Assembly: GCF_002871345.2 (NCBI RefSeq)
Contig: NZ_CP136964.1
Span: 372,001 to 436,000 of the forward strand
Length of the DNA stretch: 64,000 nt
Origin: Nosocomiicoccus massiliensis
GTDB lineage: Bacteria; Bacillota; Bacilli; Staphylococcales; Salinicoccaceae
Direction: 5' to 3'
Shown here: positions 8,655-17,480 of the stretch, one piece after another
How the letters are laid out: each line of letters starts with the position of its first letter
Numbering within the stretch: the stretch's first letter is position 1
Notes under the pieces: generated by a model
What the model saw: the letters and a program-made list of their open reading frames with translations, nothing else
What the model was told of the DNA's origin: nothing
Databases searched by the model: none
Position numbers and translations under genes: made by a program

Positions 8655-9821
8655 ATGAGATTTTTAACAGCAGGTGAATCTCATGGTAAAAAAGTGACGG
8701 CGATTGTTGAAGGATTTCCTTCAAATGTTCCGATCAATAAAGAACGTATGACTAAGGAATTATTCATGCGTCAAGGTGGATACGGTCGAGGTCGCCGTAT
8801 GCAAATAGAGAAAGACACATTTGAATTTGGTAGTGGCGTAAGACATGGCTATACGTTAGGCAGTCCCGTTCAAATGGAAGTGAATAACGATGATTTCAAA
8901 CAATGGGTAAACGTGATGCAGTCTGAACCGATTACAGATGAACAAATTAAAAAGATGAGAAGAGTGATTAAAGAACCAAGACCTGGTCATGCTGATTTAG
9001 TCGGTGGAATGAAATATAATCACAGAGACTTAAGAAACGTACTCGAACGTTCATCAGCAAGAGAAACGACAGCACGTGTACTCGTTGGAGCACTCTGTAA
9101 AGAGTTATTGCACGCTTTAAATATTGAAATGACAAGTCGTGTCGTTCAAATAGGTACAGTTATAGATGACGGCACATATACGTTTGATGAAATTAAAAAT
9201 AATAAAGAATCATCTTCTGTTCGAATGGTTTCGGATGACAAAACTAAAGAAGCTGAATTGTTAATCGATCAAACAAAAGCAGCTGGAGATACGCTCGGGG
9301 GAGTTGTAGAAGTCATCGTTAAAAATCCGATTGTTGGACTTGGCTCACACGTACATTACGATACAAAACTCGATGGTAAAATAGCACAGTCTATCGTTAG
9401 CATTAACGCATTTAAGGGTGTAGAATTTGGAATGGGATTCAAGATGGCTGACTATCCAGGCAGTCAAGTCCATGATGAAATTCTATATAATCCTAACGAT
9501 GGATTTACGAGACGGACAAACAATTTAGGTGGTTTTGAAGGTGGAATGACAACAGGCATGCCTGTTGTCGTACGCGGAGTAATGAAGCCAATACCAACAC
9601 TTTATAAACCATTAATGAGTGTCAATATCGACACGAAAGAACCATTTAAGGCGACGATTGAACGTAGTGATCCAACTGCTGTTCCGGCAGCGAGTATCGT
9701 CGCAGAACATATGGTTGCAATCGAGATTACAAAAGCGATATTGGATAAGTTTGGTAGCGATGATTTCTCAGATATTCAAGAAAATATAAAAAAATATAAT
9801 CAGCGTTTAGAGGAATACTAA
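8655..9821 (+). CDS. aroC: Chorismate synthase
   Basis: Last step of the shikimate pathway: converts 5-enolpyruvylshikimate-3-phosphate to chorismate with reduced FMN. The 388-residue protein begins [12 protein letters not shown], the first family signature, and carries '[11 protein letters not shown]', '[13 protein letters not shown]' and '[11 protein letters not shown]' flavin/substrate-binding segments. The ATG at 8655 follows AGAGGTGG by 7 bases; the GTG at 8646 overlaps it. The stop overlaps the aroB start (TAATG), so aroC-aroB-aroA form a tight operon. Confidence 0.97.
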   Translation: MRFLTAGESHGKKVTAIVEGFPSNVPINKERMTKELFMRQGGYGRGRRMQIEKDTFEFGSGVRHGYTLGSPVQMEVNNDDFKQWVNVMQSEPITDEQIKKMRRVIKEPRPGHADLVGGMKYNHRDLRNVLERSSARETTARVLVGALCKELLHALNIEMTSRVVQIGTVIDDGTYTFDEIKNNKESSSVRMVSDDKTKEAELLIDQTKAAGDTLGGVVEVIVKNPIVGLGSHVHYDTKLDGKIAQSIVSINAFKGVEFGMGFKMADYPGSQVHDEILYNPNDGFTRRTNNLGGFEGGMTTGMPVVVRGVMKPIPTLYKPLMSVNIDTKEPFKATIERSDPTAVPAASIVAEHMVAIEITKAILDKFGSDDFSDIQENIKKYNQRLEEY

Positions 9822-10864
9822 TGGACATTAAAACGGCTTATAATGATGACAATTATACGATTCATGTCGGTCATAATATTTATGACACACTTATTCATGA
9901 TTACACAAAAGACTATAAAGACGTCTATTATATTATCGATGAATATGTATATGAATTATATGAAACTAAATTTTCACAGCTTAATCATGTAATAAAAGCA
10001 CCGAGAGGTGAAGCTTTTAAGCATATTAATCCCGTTATGAATACAATTGATTCACTATTAGATTTAAATATAAAAAGAAATAGTTTAATCGTCGTTATCG
10101 GTGGTGGCGCGACAGGGGATGCGGGTGCGTTATTATCAAGTATTATACTTCGTGGTGTCGATTATATACACGTTCCAACTACACTTCTTAGTCACGACTC
10201 ATCTGTCGGTGGTAAAACCGCAATTAACCGTCCACATGGAAAAAATTTAGTCGGCACATTTTATCGTCCAAAAGCAGTTATTTTTGATTTAAACTTTTTA
10301 AAGACGTTAGATGACGAAGAAATACTCAGTGGATTCGGAGAAGTCATTAAACATGCAATGTTAAATGATCAAATTACTGTAGAAAATTTAATGCATCAAA
10401 ATAGACGTTGTATAAACATAGAACAACTAGAGCCATTTATTATTACTGGTATTAAAACAAAACTTAGATATGTCACAGAAGATGAAACTGAATCTAACGT
10501 CCGTAAAGCATTAAATTTAGGACATACATTAGGTCATGCATTAGAATATGAATATCAATTAAAGCACGGACATGCGGTAGTCTTAGGTTTATTATTTATG
10601 CTTTATGTTTCAAATGAGCGACTAAATAAATCATTCAATTTACAAAAATATGTCGAATATTTTAAATCAGTTGGTTATGACGTGTCTTATTTAAACGAAC
10701 TCAATATTCCGAGTTTAATTGAACGGATGTCACACGATAAAAAGAATAATGAAACTGAAAAAATTCAATTCGTTTTACTTGAAGCATTCGGTACACCAAA
10801 GTTTGATAATATATGTATCGATGAATTAACACATTATTTAAAAGAATTTCAGGAGATTATATGA
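9821..10864 (+). CDS. aroB: 3-dehydroquinate synthase
   Basis: Converts DAHP to 3-dehydroquinate with NAD and a divalent metal, the second shikimate step. The 347-residue protein has the NAD-binding 'VVIGGGATGDAGALLSS' loop (family GGGvvgDlaGF), the 'HVPTTLLSHDSSVGGKTAIN' motif and the metal ligands in 'GEVIKHAML' and 'LGHTLGHALE'. The glycine loop is slightly unusual (GATGDAGA) but the catalytic residues are all present. Its start overlaps the aroC stop and its stop overlaps the aroA start. Confidence 0.95.
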   Translation: MDIKTAYNDDNYTIHVGHNIYDTLIHDYTKDYKDVYYIIDEYVYELYETKFSQLNHVIKAPRGEAFKHINPVMNTIDSLLDLNIKRNSLIVVIGGGATGDAGALLSSIILRGVDYIHVPTTLLSHDSSVGGKTAINRPHGKNLVGTFYRPKAVIFDLNFLKTLDDEEILSGFGEVIKHAMLNDQITVENLMHQNRRCINIEQLEPFIITGIKTKLRYVTEDETESNVRKALNLGHTLGHALEYEYQLKHGHAVVLGLLFMLYVSNERLNKSFNLQKYVEYFKSVGYDVSYLNELNIPSLIERMSHDKKNNETEKIQFVLLEAFGTPKFDNICIDELTHYLKEFQEII

Positions 10865-12156
10865 TCGATAAATATAAAAAGAGATTTCGAGGCACGATAG
10901 AAGTACCTGGAGATAAATCAATTACGCACCGTGCAGTTATGTTAGGGAGTTTAAGTAAAGGTACGACGACAATATATCGTCCGTTAATTAGTGATGATAT
11001 TTTAATGACAATCGATTCTATGAAACAGCTCGGTGTATCAATTGAATTAATAGATGAGAAAATCGTTATAAAAAGTAATGGTGTGGAGTCACTAAGAGAA
11101 CCTAGCACCATACTATATACCGGAAACAGCGGTACAACAACAAGACTTTTAACAGGGGTTATTGCGGGTTTAAACTTCAATGCAACTATTAATGGTGACG
11201 AAACGATACAAAAACGTCCAATGCAGCGTATAAAGACACCACTTGAGCTAATGGGCGCGTCTATAGAACTTACACGTGAAAATTTTCCTCCAATTAATAT
11301 TAAAAGAAAATCTCTAAACGGTATTACGTATCATATGCCAATCGCAAGTGCTCAAGTAAAAAGTGCAATTATATTTGCAGCGTTAGGAGCAAAAGGTCCA
11401 ACGAGGATCATTGAAAAAGATATTTCTAGAGATCATACTGAACGTATGTTAGAAGATTTTGGGGCGAATATTCATACTGATGGTAATACGATTACCGTAC
11501 ACCCTGGCTATAATTTATTAGGAAAAGAGGTTGCCGTTCCTGGTGATATTTCAAGTGCTGCATTTTTAATGGTTCTTGCAGCAATTATTCCTGGAAGTGA
11601 TATAACTATAGAAAACGTATCTCTAAATAAAACTAGAGATGGCATTATTACTGTTTTTAAAATGATTGGTGCAGATATTAAAGTTTTAGAAAGAAATAAC
11701 GCCGGTGAACCGTATGGAGATATCCGCGTAAAATATAAGGAAAATCTAAAACCGTTTATTATAGACGGGCCATTAATTCCAAAGCTAATCGATGAAATTC
11801 CAATTCTTACAGTCCTAGGACTCTTTACGAATGGTAAAAGTATAATACGGGATGCACACGAATTACGAGTTAAAGAAACTGATCGCATATTAGCGGTCAC
11901 ACGTGAACTAGAAAAATTCGGTGCAGATTTTAATATTTATGATGATGGATTTGAAATATTAGAGAACCAAAACTTACAAAAAGCAAATGAACAATTAAAA
12001 AGTTATAGCGATCACCGAATCATTATGATGCTAATCATTATGACAATAAAAATGAATCAACGACTCAATATCGATGATACATCACACTTAAATGTATCGT
12101 ACCCGAATATATTAAAAGATATTGAATCTCTAGAAAAAGAGGTGGACTATGAATAA
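10861..12156 (+). CDS. aroA: 3-phosphoshikimate 1-carboxyvinyltransferase (EPSP synthase)
   Basis: Joins phosphoenolpyruvate to shikimate-3-phosphate. The 431-residue protein has the N-terminal 'VPGDKSITHRA' motif, 'GNSGTTTRLL', 'RPMQRI' and the C-terminal 'ELRVKETDRI' signature. The GNSGTT form of the loop, rather than GNAGTA, resembles the class II enzymes described from Gram-positives; I infer this from motif shape only. The start codon overlaps the aroB stop (ATGA) and the end overlaps the downstream TPR gene by 8 bases, so the operon continues. Confidence 0.96.
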   Translation: MIDKYKKRFRGTIEVPGDKSITHRAVMLGSLSKGTTTIYRPLISDDILMTIDSMKQLGVSIELIDEKIVIKSNGVESLREPSTILYTGNSGTTTRLLTGVIAGLNFNATINGDETIQKRPMQRIKTPLELMGASIELTRENFPPINIKRKSLNGITYHMPIASAQVKSAIIFAALGAKGPTRIIEKDISRDHTERMLEDFGANIHTDGNTITVHPGYNLLGKEVAVPGDISSAAFLMVLAAIIPGSDITIENVSLNKTRDGIITVFKMIGADIKVLERNNAGEPYGDIRVKYKENLKPFIIDGPLIPKLIDEIPILTVLGLFTNGKSIIRDAHELRVKETDRILAVTRELEKFGADFNIYDDGFEILENQNLQKANEQLKSYSDHRIIMMLIIMTIKMNQRLNIDDTSHLNVSYPNILKDIESLEKEVDYE

Positions 12157-13414
12157 TACAATTACGAAGGCAATTGATGAGTTAAAAACAGGAACGTATA
12201 ATCAAGCGACGATTGAAGCGGTTATTAATCATCTAACTTATTATACAGAAGAAGATGAAGAACTCCTTTTTGTATTAGGAGATTTATTAGATTCAATTGG
12301 GGAAAAAAATTATGCATTAACAATTTTTAAACATCTATATGAGTCTAGTGAACACGACGACAATATACTTTCATATCTCATTGACATTTATATAACAAAT
12401 GGTGACATTGATAATGCGTTACTTCTTTTAAACGAGGCAAAAGAAACACCGACTGTACTATTTTTAAAAGCAGAAGTATTTCAACAAATGCATTTAAACG
12501 ATGTCGCATTAAAGCATTTAATGAAAGCTCGTTCTTTAAGTAATGACGCAATTATAGATTTTGCAATTGCTGAATTATATTATTATGAAGGTAATTTAAC
12601 AGAAGCAATTTATTATTATAAAAACACGTTAAAGACAGTTGACCGTATCAACAATATTAACATTAATTTAAGACTTGCTAACATTTATAGTAATTTAATG
12701 GAGTCAGAAATGGCATTAAGTTATTTCAATGAAGTAGAGGACCATGAACTAGAAAATGATGACTATTTCTTAAAAGGTCTCGTTCACTTCCAGCTAGAAC
12801 AATATAATGAAGCTGAGAAAATGTTAGATAACGTTATAAAAAATGAACCGTACTATACGAACGCATATATTTTACTTATGAAGATTAAAGAAAAAGAGTA
12901 CGATTTTGAAGGTGCGACTGAGCTATTAAAAGATTACGTCGTCATCGATGATCTAAATCCGTTAATGTTTTACCATCTCGGTCGTTTAAGCTTAAAGCTC
13001 GGTTCTTTAGAAGATGCTAAAGGTTATTTTAAGCGTGCAACTGAATTAGATATTGAGTATGAAGATGCACTATTAAAATTATTCCAAAGTATATTAGAGT
13101 CCGATACGACTGATGAAATTAACGATTATATAAAACATTTAGATATTAAAGAATTATCACCTGAAGCACTTCATTTACTTGGAACGATTGAAGCGCGAAA
13201 TGAAAATGATGAAAATGCAATGCAATATTTTGAAGAAGCTGCTAAGTTTTTAAAAGATAACGTTGAATTTTTATCAGATTATTATTCTTATTTAAGCGAA
13301 ATTAGAGATGAACGACGAGTAGATATCTTACAACAGTTGATTGCACTGGAACCATCAAATCCAGAATGGCAGTTAGAGTTAGAACGTATACAAGATGATA
13401 TCGATCATTTTTAG
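12149..13414 (+). CDS. Tetratricopeptide-repeat protein (YpiA-like)
   Basis: A 421-residue soluble protein made almost entirely of helical TPR-type repeats: pairs with the pattern A..Y...G....A...Y recur through the sequence, for example around residues 145-160, 215-232 and 275-295. No enzyme domain is present, so it is probably a protein-interaction scaffold. Position after aroA and before a YpiF-like gene matches B. subtilis ypiA. GAGGTGG precedes the ATG and the gene overlaps aroA, so it is expressed with the shikimate genes. Partner unknown. Confidence 0.82.
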   Translation: MNNTITKAIDELKTGTYNQATIEAVINHLTYYTEEDEELLFVLGDLLDSIGEKNYALTIFKHLYESSEHDDNILSYLIDIYITNGDIDNALLLLNEAKETPTVLFLKAEVFQQMHLNDVALKHLMKARSLSNDAIIDFAIAELYYYEGNLTEAIYYYKNTLKTVDRINNININLRLANIYSNLMESEMALSYFNEVEDHELENDDYFLKGLVHFQLEQYNEAEKMLDNVIKNEPYYTNAYILLMKIKEKEYDFEGATELLKDYVVIDDLNPLMFYHLGRLSLKLGSLEDAKGYFKRATELDIEYEDALLKLFQSILESDTTDEINDYIKHLDIKELSPEALHLLGTIEARNENDENAMQYFEEAAKFLKDNVEFLSDYYSYLSEIRDERRVDILQQLIALEPSNPEWQLELERIQDDIDHF

Positions 13415-13440
13415 AATATAATTATTAAAGAGGGATTTTA

Positions 13441-13869
13441 ATGCTATATAATTATCAAGACTTATCTCTTATACAAGATGAAATTGAATTTGTAGACACT
13501 GCGATTATACCTGTCATAGATATTGATATTACAAATAGAAGACAAGAGAACGCAAATAACATTGAACTCATGCAACACGTAATTTATTTGCTAGAGAAAC
13601 AACTAAAAGGTCGATTACTTATCACACCCTTATTTTCTGTAATTAACAACGACGTGTCACACGTCTCAGATTATGGTGCTCAATTAAAGGAATTTGGCTT
13701 TAAACACGTCGTTGTATTAACTGTGAATCCACGTGATATCAACGACTTAGAACTCATTAAGCTAAATAGCATTCCTTTAGAAACAATGGAGCCTGATGTG
13801 ATGCAATCTCTAGTAAAAGATGAGATGACAAATGTATTAAAACAAATTATTCAATTTTGGAATCAATAA
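13441..13869 (+). CDS. YpiF-like protein (DUF2487 family)
   Basis: A 142-residue soluble protein of unknown function. The sequence begins MLYNYQDLSLIQDEIEFVDTAIIPV and contains no catalytic motif that I recognise. It is placed in the DUF2487 family because it has the right length and lies between a YpiA-like TPR protein and qcrA, exactly as ypiF does in Bacillus. AGAGGG lies 6 bases upstream of the ATG. The gap after it holds the promoter for the cytochrome complex. Confidence 0.7.
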   Translation: MLYNYQDLSLIQDEIEFVDTAIIPVIDIDITNRRQENANNIELMQHVIYLLEKQLKGRLLITPLFSVINNDVSHVSDYGAQLKEFGFKHVVVLTVNPRDINDLELIKLNSIPLETMEPDVMQSLVKDEMTNVLKQIIQFWNQ

Positions 13870-13897
13870 AAGTTTGTCTAAAATATGAAAAGACTTA

Positions 13898-13926
13898 TTG
13901 ACCGTGCTTATTTAATAGGATAAACT
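13898..13926 (+). promoter_or_regulatory. Predicted promoter of the qcrABC operon
   Basis: TTGACC (13898-13903) and TAAACT (13921-13926) with an ideal 17-base spacer, leaving a leader of about 50 bases before qcrA. Confidence 0.7.
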
Positions 13927-13982
13927 TAATATGTCTTAGTTATTAATATAGAAAAGTTTGTAAGTTTGAGGGGGGAAATGGA

Positions 13983-14483
13983 ATGTCAAATAAAGTTACT
14001 CGACGCCAATTTCTAAACTATTCATTAATGGGTGTCGGTTCTTTTATGGCAGCCGGAATGATTCTACCAATGGGTAGATTCGCTTTAGATCCATTATTCC
14101 AGACAGATGCTGAAGGTGACGAAATCGTTACGAGCGTTAAAGTAAGTGAAATAACAGAAGAACCTCAAAAGGTTGATTTCACATTTACTCAACAAGATGC
14201 TTGGTACGAAAGTGAAGTTACAAACTTCGCATGGGTCTACAAAGATGGTAATAAGCTCATCGGTTTATCACCAGTGTGTAAACACTTAGGTTGTACAGTA
14301 ACGTGGGCTGGAGACGATGGTAACCCAGATATGTTCTTCTGTCCTTGTCATAACGGACTGTACACTAAAGATGGTAACAACGTACCAGGAACACCTCCAC
14401 GTGGACCATTAGATGAGTTCGAGGTTGGAGAAAAAGATGGGTACATCACAATTGGTAAGAAAAAAGAGAACACGCTTGTTTGA
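13983..14483 (+). CDS. qcrA: Menaquinol-cytochrome c reductase, Rieske iron-sulfur subunit
   Basis: Electron-accepting [2Fe-2S] subunit of the bc-type complex, anchored at the outer face of the membrane. The 166-residue protein has both cluster motifs: C99-K-H101-LG-C104 and C120-P-C122-H123, with C104 and C122 as the structural disulfide. The N-terminus reads VTRRQFLNYSLMG, a twin-arginine signal followed by a single hydrophobic helix, as in B. subtilis QcrA, so export by the Tat pathway is likely. A strong GAGGGGGG precedes the ATG. First gene of the three-gene operon. Confidence 0.96.
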   Translation: MSNKVTRRQFLNYSLMGVGSFMAAGMILPMGRFALDPLFQTDAEGDEIVTSVKVSEITEEPQKVDFTFTQQDAWYESEVTNFAWVYKDGNKLIGLSPVCKHLGCTVTWAGDDGNPDMFFCPCHNGLYTKDGNNVPGTPPRGPLDEFEVGEKDGYITIGKKKENTLV

Positions 14484-14502
14484 GTAAAATAGGAGGGATT
14501 TT

Positions 14503-15177
14503 ATGCTAAATCGTATCTACGATTGGATTGATGATAGAATTGATATCACTCCGATATGGAGAGACGTCGCTGATCACGAAGTGCCTGAGCACGTTAACCC
14601 TGCCTATCACTTCTCAGCATTCGTCTACTGTTTTGGTGGATTAACTTTCTTCATTACAGTAATTCAGGTTCTATCCGGTATGTTTTTAACAATGTATTAC
14701 GTACCAGACATCGTTAACGCTTGGAATTCTGTATATTACTTACAGAACGATGTTGCGGCTGGTATGATCGTTCGCGGTATGCACCACTGGGGTGCAAGTT
14801 TAGTAGTTGTAATGATGTTCTTACATACGCTAAGAGTATTCTTTACAGGTGCTTATAAATCTCCACGTGAGTTAAACTGGGTTGTAGGTGTTCTACTCTT
14901 CATGGTTATGCTTGGATTAGCATTCACAGGATACTTACTACCATGGGATATGAAAGCATTATTCGCAACTAACGTTGGTTTAGATATTGCTGAATCAGTT
15001 CCATTTATCGGTGAATGGATTAAAACATTACTCGCAGGAGATGCTGAAATTGTAGGAGCACAAACATTAACAAGATTCTTTGCGATTCACGTATTCTTCC
15101 TACCTGCGGCATTATTTGTATTAATGGGGATACACTTTATCCTAATACGTAGACAAGGAATTTCAGGTCCACTATAG
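14503..15177 (+). CDS. qcrB: Menaquinol-cytochrome c reductase, cytochrome b subunit
   Basis: The 224-residue membrane protein corresponds to the first four helices of cytochrome b and binds two b-type hemes. Heme-ligand histidines sit in 'GMHHWGASLVV...LHTLRVF' and the later 'FFAIHVFFLPAALFVLMGIHF', with the quinol-site glycines 'PWDMKALFATNVG' between. As in other Firmicutes, subunit IV is carried on the next gene rather than here. AGGAGGG lies upstream of the ATG. It is placed 19 bases after qcrA and 28 before qcrC. Confidence 0.96.
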   Translation: MLNRIYDWIDDRIDITPIWRDVADHEVPEHVNPAYHFSAFVYCFGGLTFFITVIQVLSGMFLTMYYVPDIVNAWNSVYYLQNDVAAGMIVRGMHHWGASLVVVMMFLHTLRVFFTGAYKSPRELNWVVGVLLFMVMLGLAFTGYLLPWDMKALFATNVGLDIAESVPFIGEWIKTLLAGDAEIVGAQTLTRFFAIHVFFLPAALFVLMGIHFILIRRQGISGPL

Positions 15178-15205
15178 GACCTAATTTAAGGGGAGGTAGA
15201 AATCA

Positions 15206-16000
15206 ATGAAGCGCGGTAAAGGTCTTAAATTTGTTGGAGACTCACGAGTTCAAAGCTACGAAAAGCCGAAATTAAATCGCGACTACTCAGAATTCCCTGG
15301 TAGAACAGAAGAGTTCTATCCCGACTTCTTATTAAAAGAGTGGTTAACGGGTGCGGTATTCTTAGTCGGTTTCCTATGCTTAATCGTTGCTGACCCGGCA
15401 CCTCTTGAAAGAATGGCTGATGCAACTGACACAGGTTATATTCCATTACCTGACTGGTATTTCTTATTCTTATACCAGATTCTAAAGTACACATATGCTT
15501 CAGGTCCATTCAACGTAGTTGGTGCGATTATTATTCCTGGTCTAGCAATGGGTGCATTACTATTAATGCCTTGGTTAGATAACTCTAAACATAGAAACTG
15601 GAAAAAACGTCCAGTAGCAACAAGCTTAATGGTAGTTTCTGTAGCGATTATTTTCTATGCAACATGGGAATCAGTTGCATATCACGATTGGGAGCAACAA
15701 TCTGAACAAGGTAAAATTGTGTTCTCTAACTTAGATGCAGAAGATCCAGTATTCAATGAATTAATTAGAACGAACTGTACAAGTTGTCACGGAGGAGAAT
15801 TAACAGGTGCATCAGGTCCGGACTTAGTAACTCCTGAGCTTGACGAAGCAACTGTTAAAGCTTTCGTAGAAAACGGTACACAAACTATGCCAGCGTTCAA
15901 AGATACGCTTACTGAAGAAGAGATTGACGAAATCTCTAAATTCATAGCAAACCTTGAACTTACAGATAAAAAGAACGCTGAAAACACTGGTGAAAAATAA
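15206..16000 (+). CDS. qcrC: Menaquinol-cytochrome c reductase, cytochrome b/c fusion subunit
   Basis: A 264-residue fusion typical of the Bacillus bc complex: the N-terminal part has three transmembrane helices equivalent to subunit IV, with the quinone-site 'DPAPLE' loop, and the C-terminal part is an extracytoplasmic cytochrome c domain. The covalent heme site is C191-TS-C194-H195 and the distal methionine ligand is likely M228 in TMPAF. The complex passes electrons from menaquinol to a cytochrome c-dependent oxidase. A strong terminator follows. Confidence 0.96.
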   Translation: MKRGKGLKFVGDSRVQSYEKPKLNRDYSEFPGRTEEFYPDFLLKEWLTGAVFLVGFLCLIVADPAPLERMADATDTGYIPLPDWYFLFLYQILKYTYASGPFNVVGAIIIPGLAMGALLLMPWLDNSKHRNWKKRPVATSLMVVSVAIIFYATWESVAYHDWEQQSEQGKIVFSNLDAEDPVFNELIRTNCTSCHGGELTGASGPDLVTPELDEATVKAFVENGTQTMPAFKDTLTEEEIDEISKFIANLELTDKKNAENTGEK

Positions 16001-16008
16001 TTAAATCA

Positions 16009-16042
16009 TACCCTCGATGCAGTAAGCATTGGGGGTATTTTT
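16009..16042 (+). terminator. Rho-independent terminator after qcrC
   Basis: TACCCTCGATGC pairs with GCATTGGGGGTA (two G-T wobbles) around an AGTAA loop, followed by TTTTTAT. Confidence 0.85.
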
Positions 16043-16054
16043 ATAGGTGAATGT

Positions 16055-16636
16055 ATGATTCATTATCTTTATCAATTAATGTATAATAGAACATTTTTAA
16101 TTTTGTTATTTATATCTAACTTTTTAGGTACCATTTATGGTTACTACTGGTACCGAGGGCAATTATCCGTTACTGAATGGTATTTTTATCCATTTGTTCC
16201 TGATAGTCCAACTGCAACTTTATTCTTATGTATCGTCATACTAGCGATTTTATTTAATAAAAAATATGGTCTCATCGACGCATTAGCTTTTACGACATTA
16301 ATCAAATACGGTGTTTGGGCTGTAATTATGAACTTTTTATATTTTATAGAGATAAATATGATAACACCTGTCGGTGTCATGCTTATTTTTTCTCATAGCA
16401 TTATGGCACTTCAAGCATTTTTATTTTTACCACATTTAGAGATAAAACCGTGGCATTTTTATGTAACAGCATTTTGGCTATTCCACAACGATGTGATTGA
16501 TTATGTATATATGCAATACCCAAAATACGGGTCATTAGACCGCTTTAGTGATCATATTGGTTATTTATCGTTTTGGTTAACGGTTATCGTTTTAATATTA
16601 CTTAAAACGTTAGTTCCAATAAATCGTATGCGTTGA
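16055..16636 (+). CDS. YpjA-like integral membrane protein (DUF1405 family)
   Basis: A 193-residue protein with about six transmembrane helices and short loops. It starts immediately after the qcr terminator, the position of ypjA in Bacillus, and its length and aromatic-rich N-terminus ('NFLGTIYGYYWYRGQL') fit the DUF1405 family. No function is known. AGGTGA lies 4 bases before the ATG, close but usable. Some read-through from qcrC is possible because the start is only 12 bases beyond the T tract. Confidence 0.72.
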   Translation: MIHYLYQLMYNRTFLILLFISNFLGTIYGYYWYRGQLSVTEWYFYPFVPDSPTATLFLCIVILAILFNKKYGLIDALAFTTLIKYGVWAVIMNFLYFIEINMITPVGVMLIFSHSIMALQAFLFLPHLEIKPWHFYVTAFWLFHNDVIDYVYMQYPKYGSLDRFSDHIGYLSFWLTVIVLILLKTLVPINRMR

Positions 16637-16689
16637 CTTTAAATTAATAATTAAAGTATGATGTAAAGTGAGAATAGGAGAGTTGTTTT

Positions 16690-17388
16690 ATGTTAATGTA
16701 TATTATCTATTTCGCAATTCTATTAATCGTACCTATGCTCGCTCAAATGAATGTTACGTCTACGTTTAGAAAGTATAGTAGAGTACGTTCGACGAGTGGT
16801 TTAACTGGTAAGGAAGTTGCGGAGTTAATTTTAAGAGAAAATGGTATTTATGACGTAGAAGTACTAAGAGGCAAAGGCCATTTAACAGACCACTACGATC
16901 CAGGGAAAAAAGTTGTCGTATTATCACCAGATAACTATGACAAACCATCAGTTGCTGGTACAGCAGTTGCAGCACACGAAGTAGGGCACGCGATTCAACA
17001 CGCAACTGGCTACAAATTTTTAAATTTAAGAGCCGCGATTTTCCCTCTTGCACAATTCGGAAGTAACTTTGCTTTCTTCTTGATTATGGCAGGTATCGTT
17101 TTAACAGCTGGTATGCAATCATCTGGTCCGACTCTTGGAACTTACCTATTATGGGGTGGTATTGGACTATTTGCATTCGCTGTATTATTCCAAATCGTCA
17201 CATTACCTGTTGAGTTCGACGCATCAAATCGAGCGATGAAACAAATAGAACGTTTAAATATCGTTAACGAAAAAGAATACAGACATGCTAAAAAAGTATT
17301 AAGTGCAGCAGCAATGACATACGTAGCAGCAACAGCAACTGCTATCGCAGAGCTCGTTCGTTTAATACTCATAGCACGTAATAACTAA
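16690..17388 (+). CDS. Membrane-bound neutral zinc metallopeptidase (YugP-like)
   Basis: A 232-residue protein with an N-terminal transmembrane helix, the zinc-binding HEVGH motif at residues 96-100 (two histidine ligands and the catalytic glutamate) and two or three further helices around 120-170 and 205-230. This architecture defines the Zn_peptidase_2 family, to which B. subtilis YugP belongs; the substrate is unknown. A third zinc ligand is probably the glutamate of 'PVEFDAS'. It is transcribed in its own unit and followed by a terminator. Confidence 0.85.
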   Translation: MLMYIIYFAILLIVPMLAQMNVTSTFRKYSRVRSTSGLTGKEVAELILRENGIYDVEVLRGKGHLTDHYDPGKKVVVLSPDNYDKPSVAGTAVAAHEVGHAIQHATGYKFLNLRAAIFPLAQFGSNFAFFLIMAGIVLTAGMQSSGPTLGTYLLWGGIGLFAFAVLFQIVTLPVEFDASNRAMKQIERLNIVNEKEYRHAKKVLSAAAMTYVAATATAIAELVRLILIARNN

Positions 17389-17418
17389 ACTACTCAATAT
17401 TTATTGAGTAGTTTTTTT
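17387..17418 (+). terminator. Rho-independent terminator after the zinc peptidase gene
   Basis: AAACTACTCAATA pairs with TATTGAGTAGTTT, followed by a run of Ts. The stem begins within the stop codon. Confidence 0.88.
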
Positions 17419-17420
17419 AA

Positions 17421-17459
17421 TTCACAATAGAACTATTCTTTATTATACTTATAAAGAAT
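17421..17459 (+). promoter_or_regulatory. bshA promoter with inverted repeat over the -10
   Basis: TTCACA (17421-17426) and TATACT (17444-17449) are separated by 17 bases. A perfect 9-bp inverted repeat, ATTCTTTAT (17435-17443) and ATAAAGAAT (17451-17459), flanks the -10. The inner 15 bases (17440-17454) match a PerR-type box (TTATAATNATTATAA) at 12 of 14 defined positions. Promoter is well supported; the identity of a regulator is inference. Confidence 0.6.
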
Positions 17460-17480
17460 ACGTATGTTAGGAGGATTTAA

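Noticed and set aside
11508..11900. A 130-codon open frame on the minus strand inside aroA
   Set aside because: It lies entirely opposite a well-conserved gene, has no ribosome-binding site and reads as low-complexity Ser/Ile-rich sequence.
8645..13870. A T-box or other riboswitch ahead of the aromatic amino acid genes
   Set aside because: Only about 20 bases separate the ndk terminator from aroC; there is no room for a structured leader.
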